DNA of 64,000 bases from JALZKA01 sp963715405 (GTDB lineage: Bacteria > Actinomycetota > Thermoleophilia > Solirubrobacterales > 70-9), in the NCBI GenBank assembly GCA_963715405.1, contig OY970239.1, positions 2,480,001-2,544,000 of the forward strand, read 5' to 3'. The notes beneath the pieces were generated by a model. The model was not told where the DNA came from. It saw only the letters and a program-made list of their open reading frames with translations, and searched no databases. A program made the translations under genes and the position numbers. Shown here piece by piece: positions 34,611-42,694 of this stretch (within the stretch, counting starts at the first letter, position 1; each line of letters opens with the position of its first letter).

Positions 34611-36017
34611 TCATTGCTGTGGACGGGACTCCGGGCCGTTGGCTTCTCCAGGCTCGAGGCCGCCGCGACCGCTTCGTTCTCCCAGTAGCGCCCGGACGCT
34701 GTGGATATCTCCAGCGGTCTCGGAATCGAGCTCGTTGCGCGCATCGACAGCCCGGATCGCATGGATCACGGTGGAATGGTCGCGGTTGAAATCGCGGGCG
34801 ATCTGAACGAGCGAAAGTGGCGTCAGCTCACGCGCGAGAAACATCGCCATGTGACGAGCGCGAACCACCTGGGGCGAGCGCTTGGCGGAGAGGAGATCGG
34901 CCCGCGAGATTCCTGCCACGGACGCGACCGCTTCCTGAATCGCGGCCACGCTGGGAGCGATTACGGTCTCGCCGGCCCCGACTGGCTCCGCAGGGAGCGC
35001 ACGGTCAACGGCGCCGGCTGCTAGCGGCTCGTCGTACACCGAGGAGTGCGCGAGTACGCGGGTGAGCGCACCCTCGAGTTTCCGCACGTTTCCGGTCGAG
35101 CGGTTAGCGATGTCTCTCAGGACCTCCGGCTCAGGAAGCTGGTCGATCGCGTCGGCGGCGAAACGCCAGAGAAGCGCCACGCGGGTCCTCAGATCGGGCG
35201 GCTCGAGCTCGACCGTGAGGCCCCACTCGAAGCGATCGCGCAGGCGCTCTTCGAGCGCGGCGAGGGCGCTCGGGGGGCGATCGGAGGACATCACGATTTG
35301 CTTGCCGGCAGCGAACAGCGTGTTGAAGGTGTGGACGAACTCCTCCTCCGTCTTCTCCTTGCCCTCGAGGAACTGGACGTCGTCGATGAGCAGGGCATCG
35401 AGGCCGCGATAGCGCTGCTTGAAGCGCTCGGGCCCCTGGGTCCTAAGCGCGGTCACGAACTCGCTCGTGAAGCGCTCGGCGGTCGTGTAGTGGACGGTCA
35501 GTTCGCGGTGGTGGCCGCGAAGGTAGCCCGCGATCGCGCCCATCAAGTGTGTCTTGCCGAGCCCGGGTGGCCCGTGGAGATACAGGGGGTTGTAGGCCTC
35601 GCCCGGCGCCTCGGCGACCGCCAGCGCCGCCGCGTGTGCGAAGCGGTTGCCGGATCCGATCACAAAGCGGTCGAAGTGGTGCGTGGGGTTGACGGGGAGC
35701 GGCTCGGCGATACGCGAGGTACCAGCGCCACCGCTCGGCTTCGACGCCGGCTCGACCAGCGAGATGCGCTCGAAGCTCGACCCGGCACGCCCCAGCGCCT
35801 CTTCGAGCGGTTCCATGTACCGGCGCCCGACCCAGGTCCTCACGCGCTCCGGCCCGGTGAGATAGAGCGTCTCGGCATGGGAGCCGACGGCGCGAAGGGG
35901 AGCGATCCAGAGGTCGAAGGTCGCCGCAGGAAGCGAGCGCCCGAGCTCCTCACGGGCTCGGGCCCAGGCGCTCTCGGGATCGCTGATTTCCCTTTCCGCA
36001 GGCACGTCGGCGACCAT
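34611..36017 (-). CDS. dnaA: Chromosomal replication initiator DnaA
   Basis: 468 residues from the ATG at 36017 (MVADVPAEREISDPES). A longer frame upstream overlaps the rpmH region and has no homology. Domain I is short, followed by a Pro/Ser-rich linker. The AAA+ domain has NPLYLHGPPGLGKTHLMGAI (Walker A), LLIDDVQFLEGK (Walker B) and STGNVRKLEGALTRVLAH (box VII/sensor region). Domain IV carries the DnaA-box-binding helix RDFNRDHSTVIHAIRAVD. A Gly/Glu/Pro-rich tail of about 20 residues extends beyond the usual end. It is divergent from rpmH across 163 bp. Confidence 0.96.
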   Translation of the reverse strand: MVADVPAEREISDPESAWARAREELGRSLPAATFDLWIAPLRAVGSHAETLYLTGPERVRTWVGRRYMEPLEEALGRAGSSFERISLVEPASKPSGGAGTSRIAEPLPVNPTHHFDRFVIGSGNRFAHAAALAVAEAPGEAYNPLYLHGPPGLGKTHLMGAIAGYLRGHHRELTVHYTTAERFTSEFVTALRTQGPERFKQRYRGLDALLIDDVQFLEGKEKTEEEFVHTFNTLFAAGKQIVMSSDRPPSALAALEERLRDRFEWGLTVELEPPDLRTRVALLWRFAADAIDQLPEPEVLRDIANRSTGNVRKLEGALTRVLAHSSVYDEPLAAGAVDRALPAEPVGAGETVIAPSVAAIQEAVASVAGISRADLLSAKRSPQVVRARHMAMFLARELTPLSLVQIARDFNRDHSTVIHAIRAVDARNELDSETAGDIHSVRALLGERSGRGGLEPGEANGPESRPQQ

Positions 36018-36180
36018 AACGACGGTCCGGCTGCCTCTCCCCGGGGACCTCGCAAATCGCGGCGAAAAGACGCGAGGACGGCGACGCCGTTGGGTCGGAG
36101 GGAGCCAGTGGCCGCTCTCTATACTGGCGCTCGCCCGCCCGAGCACCCCGGCTCCGGCCCCGCTGGGCCACTCCCTGACT

Positions 36181-36315
36181 ATGAAGCGCACCTGGCAGCC
36201 AAAGAAGCGCAAGCGAGCGAAGACTCACGGTTTTCGCAAGCGTATGCGTACGCGCTCGGGCCGCGACGTGCTCCGGCGCCGGCGGGCCAAAGGCCGCAAG
36301 CGCCTCACGCCGTAG
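36181..36315 (+). CDS. rpmH: 50S ribosomal protein L34
   Basis: A 44-codon gene starting ATG at 36181: MKRTWQPKKRKRAKTHGFRK, then RMRTRSGRDVLRRRRAKGRK, ending RLTP. This is the conserved L34 sequence, at normal length. L34 is a small basic 50S protein, and its gene marks one side of the origin in most bacteria. The rnpA ATG follows the stop directly with no gap. The 163 bp between dnaA and rpmH show no DnaA boxes or clear -10 element. Confidence 0.97.
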   Translation: MKRTWQPKKRKRAKTHGFRKRMRTRSGRDVLRRRRAKGRKRLTP

Positions 36316-36726
36316 ATGGCCTCCGAGCGCAAGCGTGGCCGCCTCTCGCGAAGCGGCGACTTCGACCGCGTCTACCGCGAGGGCCGCTCGCACTCGAACC
36401 GCTACTTCGTCCTTTACGCCTTTCCGCGCGAGGGCGCAGAGGAGGCAGCCGAAGCGACGCTCGACGTTGACGATGCGGACGAGGCGCCGGGTTTGCGCCT
36501 CGGGCTCTCCGTCAGCCGCAAGGTGGGCGGCGCGGTCGAGCGAAACGCGGTCAAGCGGGCGATCCGAGAGGCGTTCTGGGCGCTGTCGGACGGCCTTCCG
36601 GCGGAATTCGACTTCGTGATTGTGGCGAGGCACGACGCTGCGGGGCTCGTCGAGCGCGAGGGCACGCCCGGCGTGGAATCCGCGCTAAGCGAGCTGTTCA
36701 CCGAAGCCGGATTCGAGCGGGCGTAA
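36316..36726 (+). CDS. rnpA: Ribonuclease P protein component
   Basis: A 136-residue basic protein that helps the RNase P RNA cleave tRNA 5' leaders. It begins RKRGRLSRSGDFDRVYREGR and contains the RNR signature LGLSVSRKVGGAVERNAVKR followed by AIREAFW. A central acidic insert (EEAAEATLDVDDADEAPG) is an oddity compared with most RnpA. It is directly joined to rpmH and ends three bases before yidD. Confidence 0.95.
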   Translation: MASERKRGRLSRSGDFDRVYREGRSHSNRYFVLYAFPREGAEEAAEATLDVDDADEAPGLRLGLSVSRKVGGAVERNAVKRAIREAFWALSDGLPAEFDFVIVARHDAAGLVEREGTPGVESALSELFTEAGFERA

Positions 36727-36737
36727 CACGTGAAACA
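36722..36737. promoter_or_regulatory. parS-like site at the rnpA/yidD junction
   Basis: CGTAACACGTGAAACA matches the ParB site TGTTTCACGTGAAACA at 13 of 16 positions. The right half (CACGTGAAACA) is perfect and the left half is degenerate. It overlaps the rnpA stop and the yidD GTG start, about 3 kb from parAB and 2 kb from oriC, where parS sites normally lie. Overlap with coding signals could partly explain its composition. Confidence 0.5.
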
Positions 36738-37038
36738 CACTTTCGACACAGTTCGTCACGCTTTCGTTGCAATCTTCCTGGCGCCGATTCGCCTCTACCA
36801 GCGCTTCGTATCCCCGGCTCTTCCCCGGCGCTGTAAGTACGAGCCCACCTGCTCCGCCTACGCGGTGGACGCCGTGCGTGAGCTGGGCGTCGTTCGCGGC
36901 ACGATCCTCGCCGCGTGGCGCGTTCTGCGGTGCAACCCGTTCAGCCACGGGGGCTGGGATCCGGTGTCCGACCGGACCCTCTTTCGCGCGCCCCAGGCGC
37001 ATGTGACAACCCAGCACAAGCCCCAGGCTCCCGCATGA
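36730..37038 (+). CDS. yidD: Membrane protein insertion efficiency factor YidD
   Basis: A 102-residue YidD with the signature LAPIRLYQRFVSPALPRRCK, then YEPTCSAYAVDAV and RVLRCNPFSHGGWDPV. It has three conserved cysteines and an amphipathic N-terminus. YidD sits at the inner face of the membrane and aids YidC-dependent insertion. The GTG start is inside a parS-like palindrome. Its stop overlaps the yidC ATG by four bases. The order rpmH-rnpA-yidD-yidC is standard. Confidence 0.94.
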   Translation: MKHTFDTVRHAFVAIFLAPIRLYQRFVSPALPRRCKYEPTCSAYAVDAVRELGVVRGTILAAWRVLRCNPFSHGGWDPVSDRTLFRAPQAHVTTQHKPQAPA

Positions 37039-37772
37039 TCATCGCGAACATCCTCCAGCCGCTCATCGACCTGGCCGACACGGTCATCACCTTCTTTCAC
37101 GACCAAGTCGGCTTCGGGTGGGGCGCTTCCATCGTCGCGCTCACGTTTGCGACCCGGCTCGTGATCCTGCCCCTCTCGGTCTCCCAGATCCGCTCGATGC
37201 GCGCGCTCCAGGCCTATTCGCCGCAGATCAAGGCGATCCAGGAGCGCTACAAGGACGACAAGCAGCGACAGCAGCGCGAGATGATCGCGTTCTACCAGGA
37301 AAACAAGATCAACCCGTTCGCCTCGTGCATCCCGCTGCTGCTCCAGCTTCCGGTCTTCCTCGCGCTCTATCAGCTCCTGAACGGCACTGCGTTCAAGGAG
37401 GAAATGCTCGCTCAGCCGCCGGTTTCGTTCCTTTTCATCGACGACTTGACCGTCGAGGCGACGGGACCCGAGCTTGTCGTGATGCTCATCCTCTTCATCG
37501 GAACCCAGATGGGCGCGAGCGCGGTTATGGCCTCCCGCGCCGACAAGAACCAGCGGATCATCATGTTCGTCCTCCCGATCGCCTTCGCGCCCTTCGTCGC
37601 GTTCTTCCCCGCCGGCCTCGCCGTGTACTGGATCTCGACCAACGTGTGGACGCTCGGCCAGCAGCTCGTCGTCCGCATCTTCTTCCCGCCCCCCGAGATC
37701 CCGACGGTCGAGGAAGTCCAAGCCAAGACCCCGCCTCCACCTCCGCCGCGCAAGAAGAAGAAGCGCCGCTAG
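37035..37772 (+). CDS. yidC: Membrane protein insertase YidC/Oxa1
   Basis: 245 residues from the ATG at 37035 (ATGA overlap with yidD). A longer open frame is a yidD shadow. It has the Oxa1/YidC core: VGFGWGASIVALTFATRLVI with the conserved groove Arg, MRALQAYSPQIKAIQERYKD, PFASCIPLLLQLPVFLALYQ, then three more helices ending in FPAGLAVYWISTNVWTLGQQ. The large periplasmic domain of Gram-negative YidC is absent. The tail is a Pro run followed by a Lys/Arg run, suited to ribosome binding. It inserts membrane proteins with or without SecYEG. Confidence 0.95.
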   Translation: MIIANILQPLIDLADTVITFFHDQVGFGWGASIVALTFATRLVILPLSVSQIRSMRALQAYSPQIKAIQERYKDDKQRQQREMIAFYQENKINPFASCIPLLLQLPVFLALYQLLNGTAFKEEMLAQPPVSFLFIDDLTVEATGPELVVMLILFIGTQMGASAVMASRADKNQRIIMFVLPIAFAPFVAFFPAGLAVYWISTNVWTLGQQLVVRIFFPPPEIPTVEEVQAKTPPPPPPRKKKKRR

Positions 37773-37790
37773 CTCGATAAAGTCGCCGCC

Positions 37791-38285
37791 GTGGCTGTGG
37801 AGGAGATTCCGGAGGCGCCGGCCGAGAGGGTGCGCGCGATCCTCGAGCGCGTCGTCGAGGCGCTCGACCTCGACGCGTCGGTCGCCGTTGACGAGTCCGA
37901 GCGCCAGATCACCGGCACGATCGAGACCGAAGACGCCGGCCGCCTGATCGGCCGTCGCGGCCAGACGATCGACGCTGTTCAATTCATCTGCTACCGCGCT
38001 GCGACGCGAGGCTCCGAGAACCGAAAACGCGTGATCGTCGACGCGGGCGGCTACCGGGAGCGCCGCCGCGAGCAGCTCGAGGACCAGGCCGAGCGCGCCG
38101 CCGCCCGCGCGAGCGAGGCGAACAAGGAGATCGAGCTCGAGCCGATGACGCCCTCGGAGCGAAAGGTCGTCCACGACCACCTTGCCGAGCGCTCGGGCAT
38201 AGAGACCTTCTCGGAGGGCGACGAGCCCGACCGCCGCGTGATCGTCGCTCCGCTGGTCGGAAACGACGACGACGACGACGACTGA
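37791..38285 (+). CDS. khpB: RNA-binding protein KhpB (Jag), KH and R3H domains
   Basis: A 164-residue Jag/KhpB. A KH domain spans about 40-95 (IETEDAGRLIGRRGQTIDAV with the GxxG loop GRRG). An R3H domain (EPMTPSERKVVHDHLAERSG and IETFSEGDEPDRRVIV) follows, and the protein ends in six aspartates. KhpB binds small and messenger RNAs and affects cell division in Gram-positive bacteria. The GTG at 37791 is 18 bases after the yidC stop. The N-terminal Jag-N domain is missing, as in other actinobacterial forms. Confidence 0.92.
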   Translation: MAVEEIPEAPAERVRAILERVVEALDLDASVAVDESERQITGTIETEDAGRLIGRRGQTIDAVQFICYRAATRGSENRKRVIVDAGGYRERRREQLEDQAERAAARASEANKEIELEPMTPSERKVVHDHLAERSGIETFSEGDEPDRRVIVAPLVGNDDDDDD

Positions 38286-38295
38286 GCGGCGAGGC

Positions 38296-38970
38296 GTGTC
38301 CGGCCTCTCACCCGAGGCCAACCGAAGGCTCGACCGCGTGCTCGAACTGCTCGCCGCGGATCCGCGCTCGCTGACGTCCGTGCGCGACCCGGCCGAGGCA
38401 CGCCGCGCGCACGTCGCCGATTCGCTGACGGGCCTCGAGGTTGCGGAGCTGCGGTCGGCGAGCGCGATCGCCGATGTCGGCGCCGGGGCCGGATTCCCGG
38501 GACTCGTCCTCGCGCTCGCTCTTCCGGATACACAGGTGGATCTGATCGAGTCGGTCGCGCGCAAGTGCGACTTCATGCGCGACACGATTGCCGACGCCGG
38601 GATCTCGAACGCGCGGGTCGTGCACGCGCGCTCGGAGGAGCACGCCGCCGCCGGCGCTGGCGGTCGCGAGGCGTACGGCGCCGTCACGGCGCGGGCGGTC
38701 GCCAGGCTCGCGACGCTCGCCGAGCTCGCCTCGCCGCTTCTTCGGGAAGGGGGCGTGCTCATCGCGTGGAAGGGGAAGCGAGATGCGGACGAGGAGGAGG
38801 AGCTCAAGCGCGCGGCCGAGGCGACGGCGATGGAGGCCGTGCGAGTAATCGAGGTGGGGGAGAGCGCGGGCTACGAGCACCGCCACCTCCACGTCCTCCA
38901 CAAGGCCGGCCCTACGCCCGAGCGCCTCCCGCGCCGCCCCGGCCTCGCCAAAAAGCGCCCGCTCGCCTGA
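38296..38970 (+). CDS. rsmG: 16S rRNA (guanine-527 N7) methyltransferase
   Basis: A 224-residue RsmG/GidB. The SAM-binding motif is SAIADVGAGAGFPGLVLALA, followed by DLIESVARKCDFMRDTIADA and YGAVTARAVARLATLAELAS (the ARA motif), then the GGVLIAWKGK strand. It methylates G527 of 16S rRNA; loss gives low-level streptomycin resistance in other bacteria. It starts at GTG 38296, ten bases after khpB. A pair of GGTGCCAGGCACC palindromes follows the stop directly. Confidence 0.94.
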   Translation: MSGLSPEANRRLDRVLELLAADPRSLTSVRDPAEARRAHVADSLTGLEVAELRSASAIADVGAGAGFPGLVLALALPDTQVDLIESVARKCDFMRDTIADAGISNARVVHARSEEHAAAGAGGREAYGAVTARAVARLATLAELASPLLREGGVLIAWKGKRDADEEEELKRAAEATAMEAVRVIEVGESAGYEHRHLHVLHKAGPTPERLPRRPGLAKKRPLA

Positions 38971-39002
38971 GGTGCCAGGCACCAGGCGTCGTGCCAGGCA
39001 CC
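38971..39002. repeat. Pair of GGTGCCAGGCACC palindromes
   Basis: GGTGCCAGGCACC at 38971-38983 and GTGCCAGGCACC at 38991-39002 lie head to tail between rsmG and parA, beginning one base after the rsmG stop. The 13-mer is a palindrome apart from its central base. The same unit occurs three times at 48443-48493. This is a dispersed REP-like element. Confidence 0.8.
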
Positions 39003-39051
39003 TTGCGCACACTTCGCATCACGGCCGAGGCCGCCGTTACTCTCGCCGCGG

Positions 39052-39882
39052 ATGGGCGCCGTTTACGCGATCGCGAACCAGAAGGGCGGGGTGGGGAAGA
39101 CCACTACCGCCGTCAACGTCGCCGCGTGCGTTGCAAGCGAGGGCAACCAGGTCCTCCTCGTCGACCTCGACCAGCAGGCAAACGCGACCGTTGCGCTCGG
39201 CCTCGACCGCGACACGAAGCCCTCCGCGTACGACTGCCTCGTCGGCGGGAGCTCGGTCGCCGAGGCGGCGCGACCCGCGGGCTCTGACAACCTGTGGGTC
39301 GTCCCGGCGAGCCGCGACTTGGCGGGCGCCTCGATCGAGCTGCCCCGCCTCGACCGCATGGAGACGCGGCTTCGCGACGGCCTCGGCCCGGTGCGCGAGC
39401 GCTTCGCGCTGACCCTGCTCGACTGCCCGCCCTCGCTTGGCCCGGTGACGGTGAACGCGCTCACCGCTGCCGACCGCGTCCTCGTGCCCGTTCAGGCCGA
39501 GTATCTGGCGCTCGAGGGCCTCGTCCAGTTCCTCGACACCCTTGAGCTCGTTCGCCGCAAGCTCAATCCCACGCTCGTTCTGACCGGGCTCGTCATCACC
39601 ATGCATGACGAGAGGACCCGGCTTGCCAATGACGTCGAAAGAGAATTGAGACAACACTTCCCGGAGCTGGTGTTCGACACGGTCATCCCGCGCAGCGTGC
39701 GGGTGGCCGAGGCGCCGAGCTTCGCCTTGCCGGTCACCGAGCACGCGCCGGCGTCCCGGGGGTCGGTCGCCTATGAAGACCTGACGCGTGAGTTGGCCAA
39801 GCGCGAGCGAGCGGATCGAGTCCGAGTCGAGCGAGGGGATGCCGGCCAAGTCGGCCCCGTGATGGAGGTCAAAGCAGCATGA
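39052..39882 (+). CDS. parA: Chromosome partitioning ATPase ParA (Soj)
   Basis: A 276-residue Walker-type ATPase with the deviant Walker A GAVYAIANQKGGVGKTTTAV, VLLVDLDQQANATVALGLD, and the LLDCPPSLGPVTVNALTAAD switch. It forms ATP-dependent dimers on the nucleoid and moves ParB-parS complexes apart. The C-terminal tail (RERADRVRVERGDAGQV) is charged and variable. parB follows after seven bases, where AAAGCAGCATGA is repeated (AGCATGAAAGCAGCATGAGC) so that two ATGs lie close together. Confidence 0.95.
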   Translation: MGAVYAIANQKGGVGKTTTAVNVAACVASEGNQVLLVDLDQQANATVALGLDRDTKPSAYDCLVGGSSVAEAARPAGSDNLWVVPASRDLAGASIELPRLDRMETRLRDGLGPVRERFALTLLDCPPSLGPVTVNALTAADRVLVPVQAEYLALEGLVQFLDTLELVRRKLNPTLVLTGLVITMHDERTRLANDVERELRQHFPELVFDTVIPRSVRVAEAPSFALPVTEHAPASRGSVAYEDLTRELAKRERADRVRVERGDAGQVGPVMEVKAA

Positions 39883-39889
39883 AAGCAGC

Positions 39890-40756
39890 ATGAGCAGCGC
39901 CAACCGCCGCGGGATGGGCCGCGGACTCGCCGCGATCCTGCCGCAGCCCGGCGAAGTTCAGGAGCCGGCCCTTCGCCACGTACCGCCGTCACTGATCCTG
40001 CCGAACCCGTCGCAGCCGCGCCGGCGCTTCGACGAAGAGTCGATCTCGGTGCTCGCCGAGTCGCTACGCACGGCGGGCTTGATCCAGCCGCTGATCGTGC
40101 GACCACTCACCGACGGCCGCTACGAGATCATCGCCGGCGAGCGCCGCTGGCGCGCGGCGCGCGAGGCCGGGCTCGAGACGGTGCCGGTTCTCCTTCGCAA
40201 TGAGGACGAGGCAAGGCGCATGGAGCTTGCGTTGATCGAGAACGTCGCCCGCGAACAGCTCAACCCCGTTGACGAGGCGCGCGCCTGCGCAACCCTGGTC
40301 GAGGACCTCGGCCTGACCAAGGAGGAGCTCGGCCGCCGCCTTGGCCGCAGCCGCGCCGCGCTCTCCAACCTGATCAGGATCCTCGACCTGCCCGACGAGG
40401 TGCTCGAGCTGCTCGAAGCGGGCGCGCTGTCCGAAGGGCACGGCCGCGCCATCCTCATCGCGAAGTCGACCGAGGAGCGCCTCGCGCTCGCCCGCGAGGC
40501 CGCCGGGTCGGGCTGGTCGGTTCGCGAGACCGAGCGCCGAGCCGCAAGGGGAGGCGCGGCGCGACCGAAGCTCCGGGCGGTCCCGGACGCCGACGTGGTC
40601 GAAGCGCTCCGCCGCGCAGAGGAGGCCCTCGAAGCCGCGCTCGGCCACGCCGTCCGCGTGCGCGCGACCGGGAAGAAGGGCGCGATGCGCGCCGAGCTCA
40701 GTTTCGACGACCTCGAGGACCTCCTGGCCTTCGCAGAAAGCCAAACCGGGGTCTGA
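39890..40756 (+). CDS. parB: Chromosome partitioning protein ParB (Spo0J)
   Basis: A 288-residue ParB. The N-terminus has NRRGMGRGLAAILPQ, then the CTPase box GRYEIIAGERRWRAAREAGL (C motif GERRW) and RRMELALIENVAREQLNPVD, the HTH region LTKEELGRRLGRSRAALSNL, and a C-terminal dimerisation domain. It binds parS and spreads as a CTP clamp. Its last residues (QTGV) and stop codon lie inside the 67-bp repeat at 40748-40814, so insertion of that element fixed the present C-terminus. Confidence 0.95.
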   Translation: MSSANRRGMGRGLAAILPQPGEVQEPALRHVPPSLILPNPSQPRRRFDEESISVLAESLRTAGLIQPLIVRPLTDGRYEIIAGERRWRAAREAGLETVPVLLRNEDEARRMELALIENVAREQLNPVDEARACATLVEDLGLTKEELGRRLGRSRAALSNLIRILDLPDEVLELLEAGALSEGHGRAILIAKSTEERLALAREAAGSGWSVRETERRAARGGAARPKLRAVPDADVVEALRRAEEALEAALGHAVRVRATGKKGAMRAELSFDDLEDLLAFAESQTGV

Positions 40757-40814
40757 CACCCCACCTCCAGAACCGTCGGCCTCACCGGGTGAGCCGCGGG
40801 GTGTCTGACCCCAC
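40748..40814. repeat. 67-bp imperfect palindromic repeat, copy 1 (supplies the parB stop)
   Basis: Begins GGGGTCTGACACCCC and ends GGGGTGTCTGACCCCAC. The two ends form near-perfect inverted repeats (13 of 15 bases), with a middle of about 37 bases containing GTCGGCCT. Copy 2 at 53236-53303 is similar over its whole length in the same orientation. The TGA at 40754-40756 within the left end is the parB stop. Confidence 0.8.
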
Positions 40815-40820
40815 AGTCGC

Positions 40821-41438
40821 CTAAGGCCCCAGCCGCTCGATCACCCAGCCGCCGCCCTCGGCCCGGTACCGGAAGCGGTCGTGGAGCCGCCCCACCTGCC
40901 CCTGCCAGAACTCGACGGTCTCGTGGCGGACGACGTATCCGCCCCAGTGCGGCGGCCGCTCGACCTCGCGATCGGCGTAGGAGTCCGTGACCTCCTCGAG
41001 CCGCCGATCGAGTTCGGCGCGATCCGCGAGCGGCTGGCTCTGGGGTGAGGCCCATGCGCCGAGCTGGGAGTCGCGCGGGCGGCCTGCGAAGTACTCGTCC
41101 GACGCCTCGGCACTGATCCGCTCGATGGGCCCGCGCACGCGGACCTGGCGGTCGAGCTCGCGCCAGTAGATGACGAGCGCAGCGTGTCCCGCTGCGTCAA
41201 GCTGCATCGCCTTCGCCGACTCGTAGTTGGTGAAGAACCGAAAGCCCACCGCGCCGAAGCCCTTGAGGAGGACCATCCGCGCGTCCGGCCGGCCCTCGGC
41301 GTCCACCGTCGCAAGCGTCATCGCGTCACGGAGCGGGACCTCCTCCGCCTCGCTCCACCAAGCCGAGAACTGGGCGATCGGATCGCCGCGAAGGTCGTCC
41401 CGGTCGAGTCGCGGCAGGTCGGGCCGGCGGGGGCTCAT
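40821..41438 (-). CDS. pdxH: Pyridoxamine 5'-phosphate oxidase
   Basis: A 205-residue FMN enzyme that oxidises pyridoxamine/pyridoxine 5'-phosphate to pyridoxal phosphate. Signature segments are DAMTLATVDAEGRPDARMVL, GFRFFTNYESAKAMQLDAAG, LVIYWRELDRQVRVRGPIER, SPQSQPLADRAELDRRL, and the C-terminal RFRYRAEGGGWVIERLGP. The length is normal. It is convergent with parB across the 67-bp repeat and divergent from tRNA-Ile. Confidence 0.94.
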   Translation of the reverse strand: MSPRRPDLPRLDRDDLRGDPIAQFSAWWSEAEEVPLRDAMTLATVDAEGRPDARMVLLKGFGAVGFRFFTNYESAKAMQLDAAGHAALVIYWRELDRQVRVRGPIERISAEASDEYFAGRPRDSQLGAWASPQSQPLADRAELDRRLEEVTDSYADREVERPPHWGGYVVRHETVEFWQGQVGRLHDRFRYRAEGGGWVIERLGP

Positions 41439-41475
41439 CCGGCCGAGGCTAGCCGTCCTACAATGCTCGGCTCCC

Positions 41476-42018
<543 letters not shown>

Positions 42019-42043
42019 CGCATTCCTTTCGTCTGCGCGTCTC

Positions 42044-42072
42044 GGTAGCATACATACATGTCTGTATCTACC
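42044..42072. promoter_or_regulatory. Palindromic operator in the DUF2867/TetR divergent promoter
   Basis: The core ATACATACA-TGTCTGTAT at 42050-42067 is an 18-bp palindrome with one mismatched pair. Outer arms GGTAG (42044-42048) and CTACC (42068-42072) extend it with a one-base offset. It covers the TetR start codon (42058) and lies 26 bp before the DUF2867 start. This is the expected place for a TetR autoregulatory operator that shuts off both directions. Confidence 0.65.
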
Positions 42073-42694
42073 CAAGCGCAGCGAAGGGAGCGCAGCCGCG
42101 CCGCTCTCCTCGAATCGACCGCCAGAAACCTCTCCCGCTTCGGATACGGGAACCTGAAGCTGGAGCAAGTGGCGCGCGAGGCGGGTTACTCACGTGGCGC
42201 GCTCTATCACCAGTTCGCCGACAAGGATGACTTGGTCCTGGCGACCCTCCGATGGGTGGACGTGACATGGCAAGAGGAAGCGGCGCGCCTCGTCGGGACC
42301 GGCCCGAAGTCCCGTCGAAGAACTGATTGCGCTGGCTCGGGCGCACGCGGTGTTCTGCCGCCGAGACGTAGCCCGATTCGCGATGGCGCTCAGGCTCGAG
42401 TTCGCCGGGCAGGATCATCAGGTCGGGCGTGAGGTCGAGCGGGTCTCGGAAACCGGGGTCAAGCGCTGCGTTCGCCTCATCAACGCCGGACGGCGGGATG
42501 GTTCAATCCCGCCCGGGCCGCCCGCCCGGGCCACGGCCCGCGCGTTCATGGGCGCCCTCGAGGGCGCGGTCATCGGGGTGGCCGGCAGGCCTCCTCACGA
42601 CGAAGAGCTCGCCGCACGCGCCGCCGCCGGCATCCTCGGTCTCACCGCCCGTGACTCCGGCCTTGCAGCAAGTCGTGTTATGAACCGTCGATGA
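42058..42694 (+). pseudogene. TetR/AcrR family regulator, broken by a one-base shift
   Basis: The N-terminal DNA-binding domain is intact (RSRAALLESTARNLSRFGYG, LKLEQVAREAGYSRGALYHQ, FADKDDLVLATLRWV). Near 42298-42310 the frame shifts. The original frame runs to an Arg-rich stop at 42432, while the +1 frame continues the ligand domain: SPVEELIALARAHAVFCRRD, VARFAMALRLEFAGQDHQVG, ATARAFMGALEGAVIGVAGR, to a stop at 42694. One base deleted or inserted would restore a protein of about 211 residues. A sequencing error cannot be excluded. No Shine-Dalgarno site precedes the ATG, so the message may be leaderless. Its end overlaps the enoyl-CoA hydratase ATG. Confidence 0.75.

Noticed and set aside
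36017..36212. N-terminal extension of DnaA
   Set aside because: It would run through the dnaA-rpmH gap and into rpmH antisense, with low-complexity sequence and no conservation expected.
35046..36470. 474-codon plus-strand open frame over dnaA
   Set aside because: Antisense to dnaA and running into rpmH/rnpA in a different frame; no recognisable product.
36858..38807. 649-codon minus-strand open frame across yidD-yidC-khpB-rsmG
   Set aside because: It is antisense to four well-recognised genes, has no family resemblance and a biased composition typical of GC-rich shadow frames.
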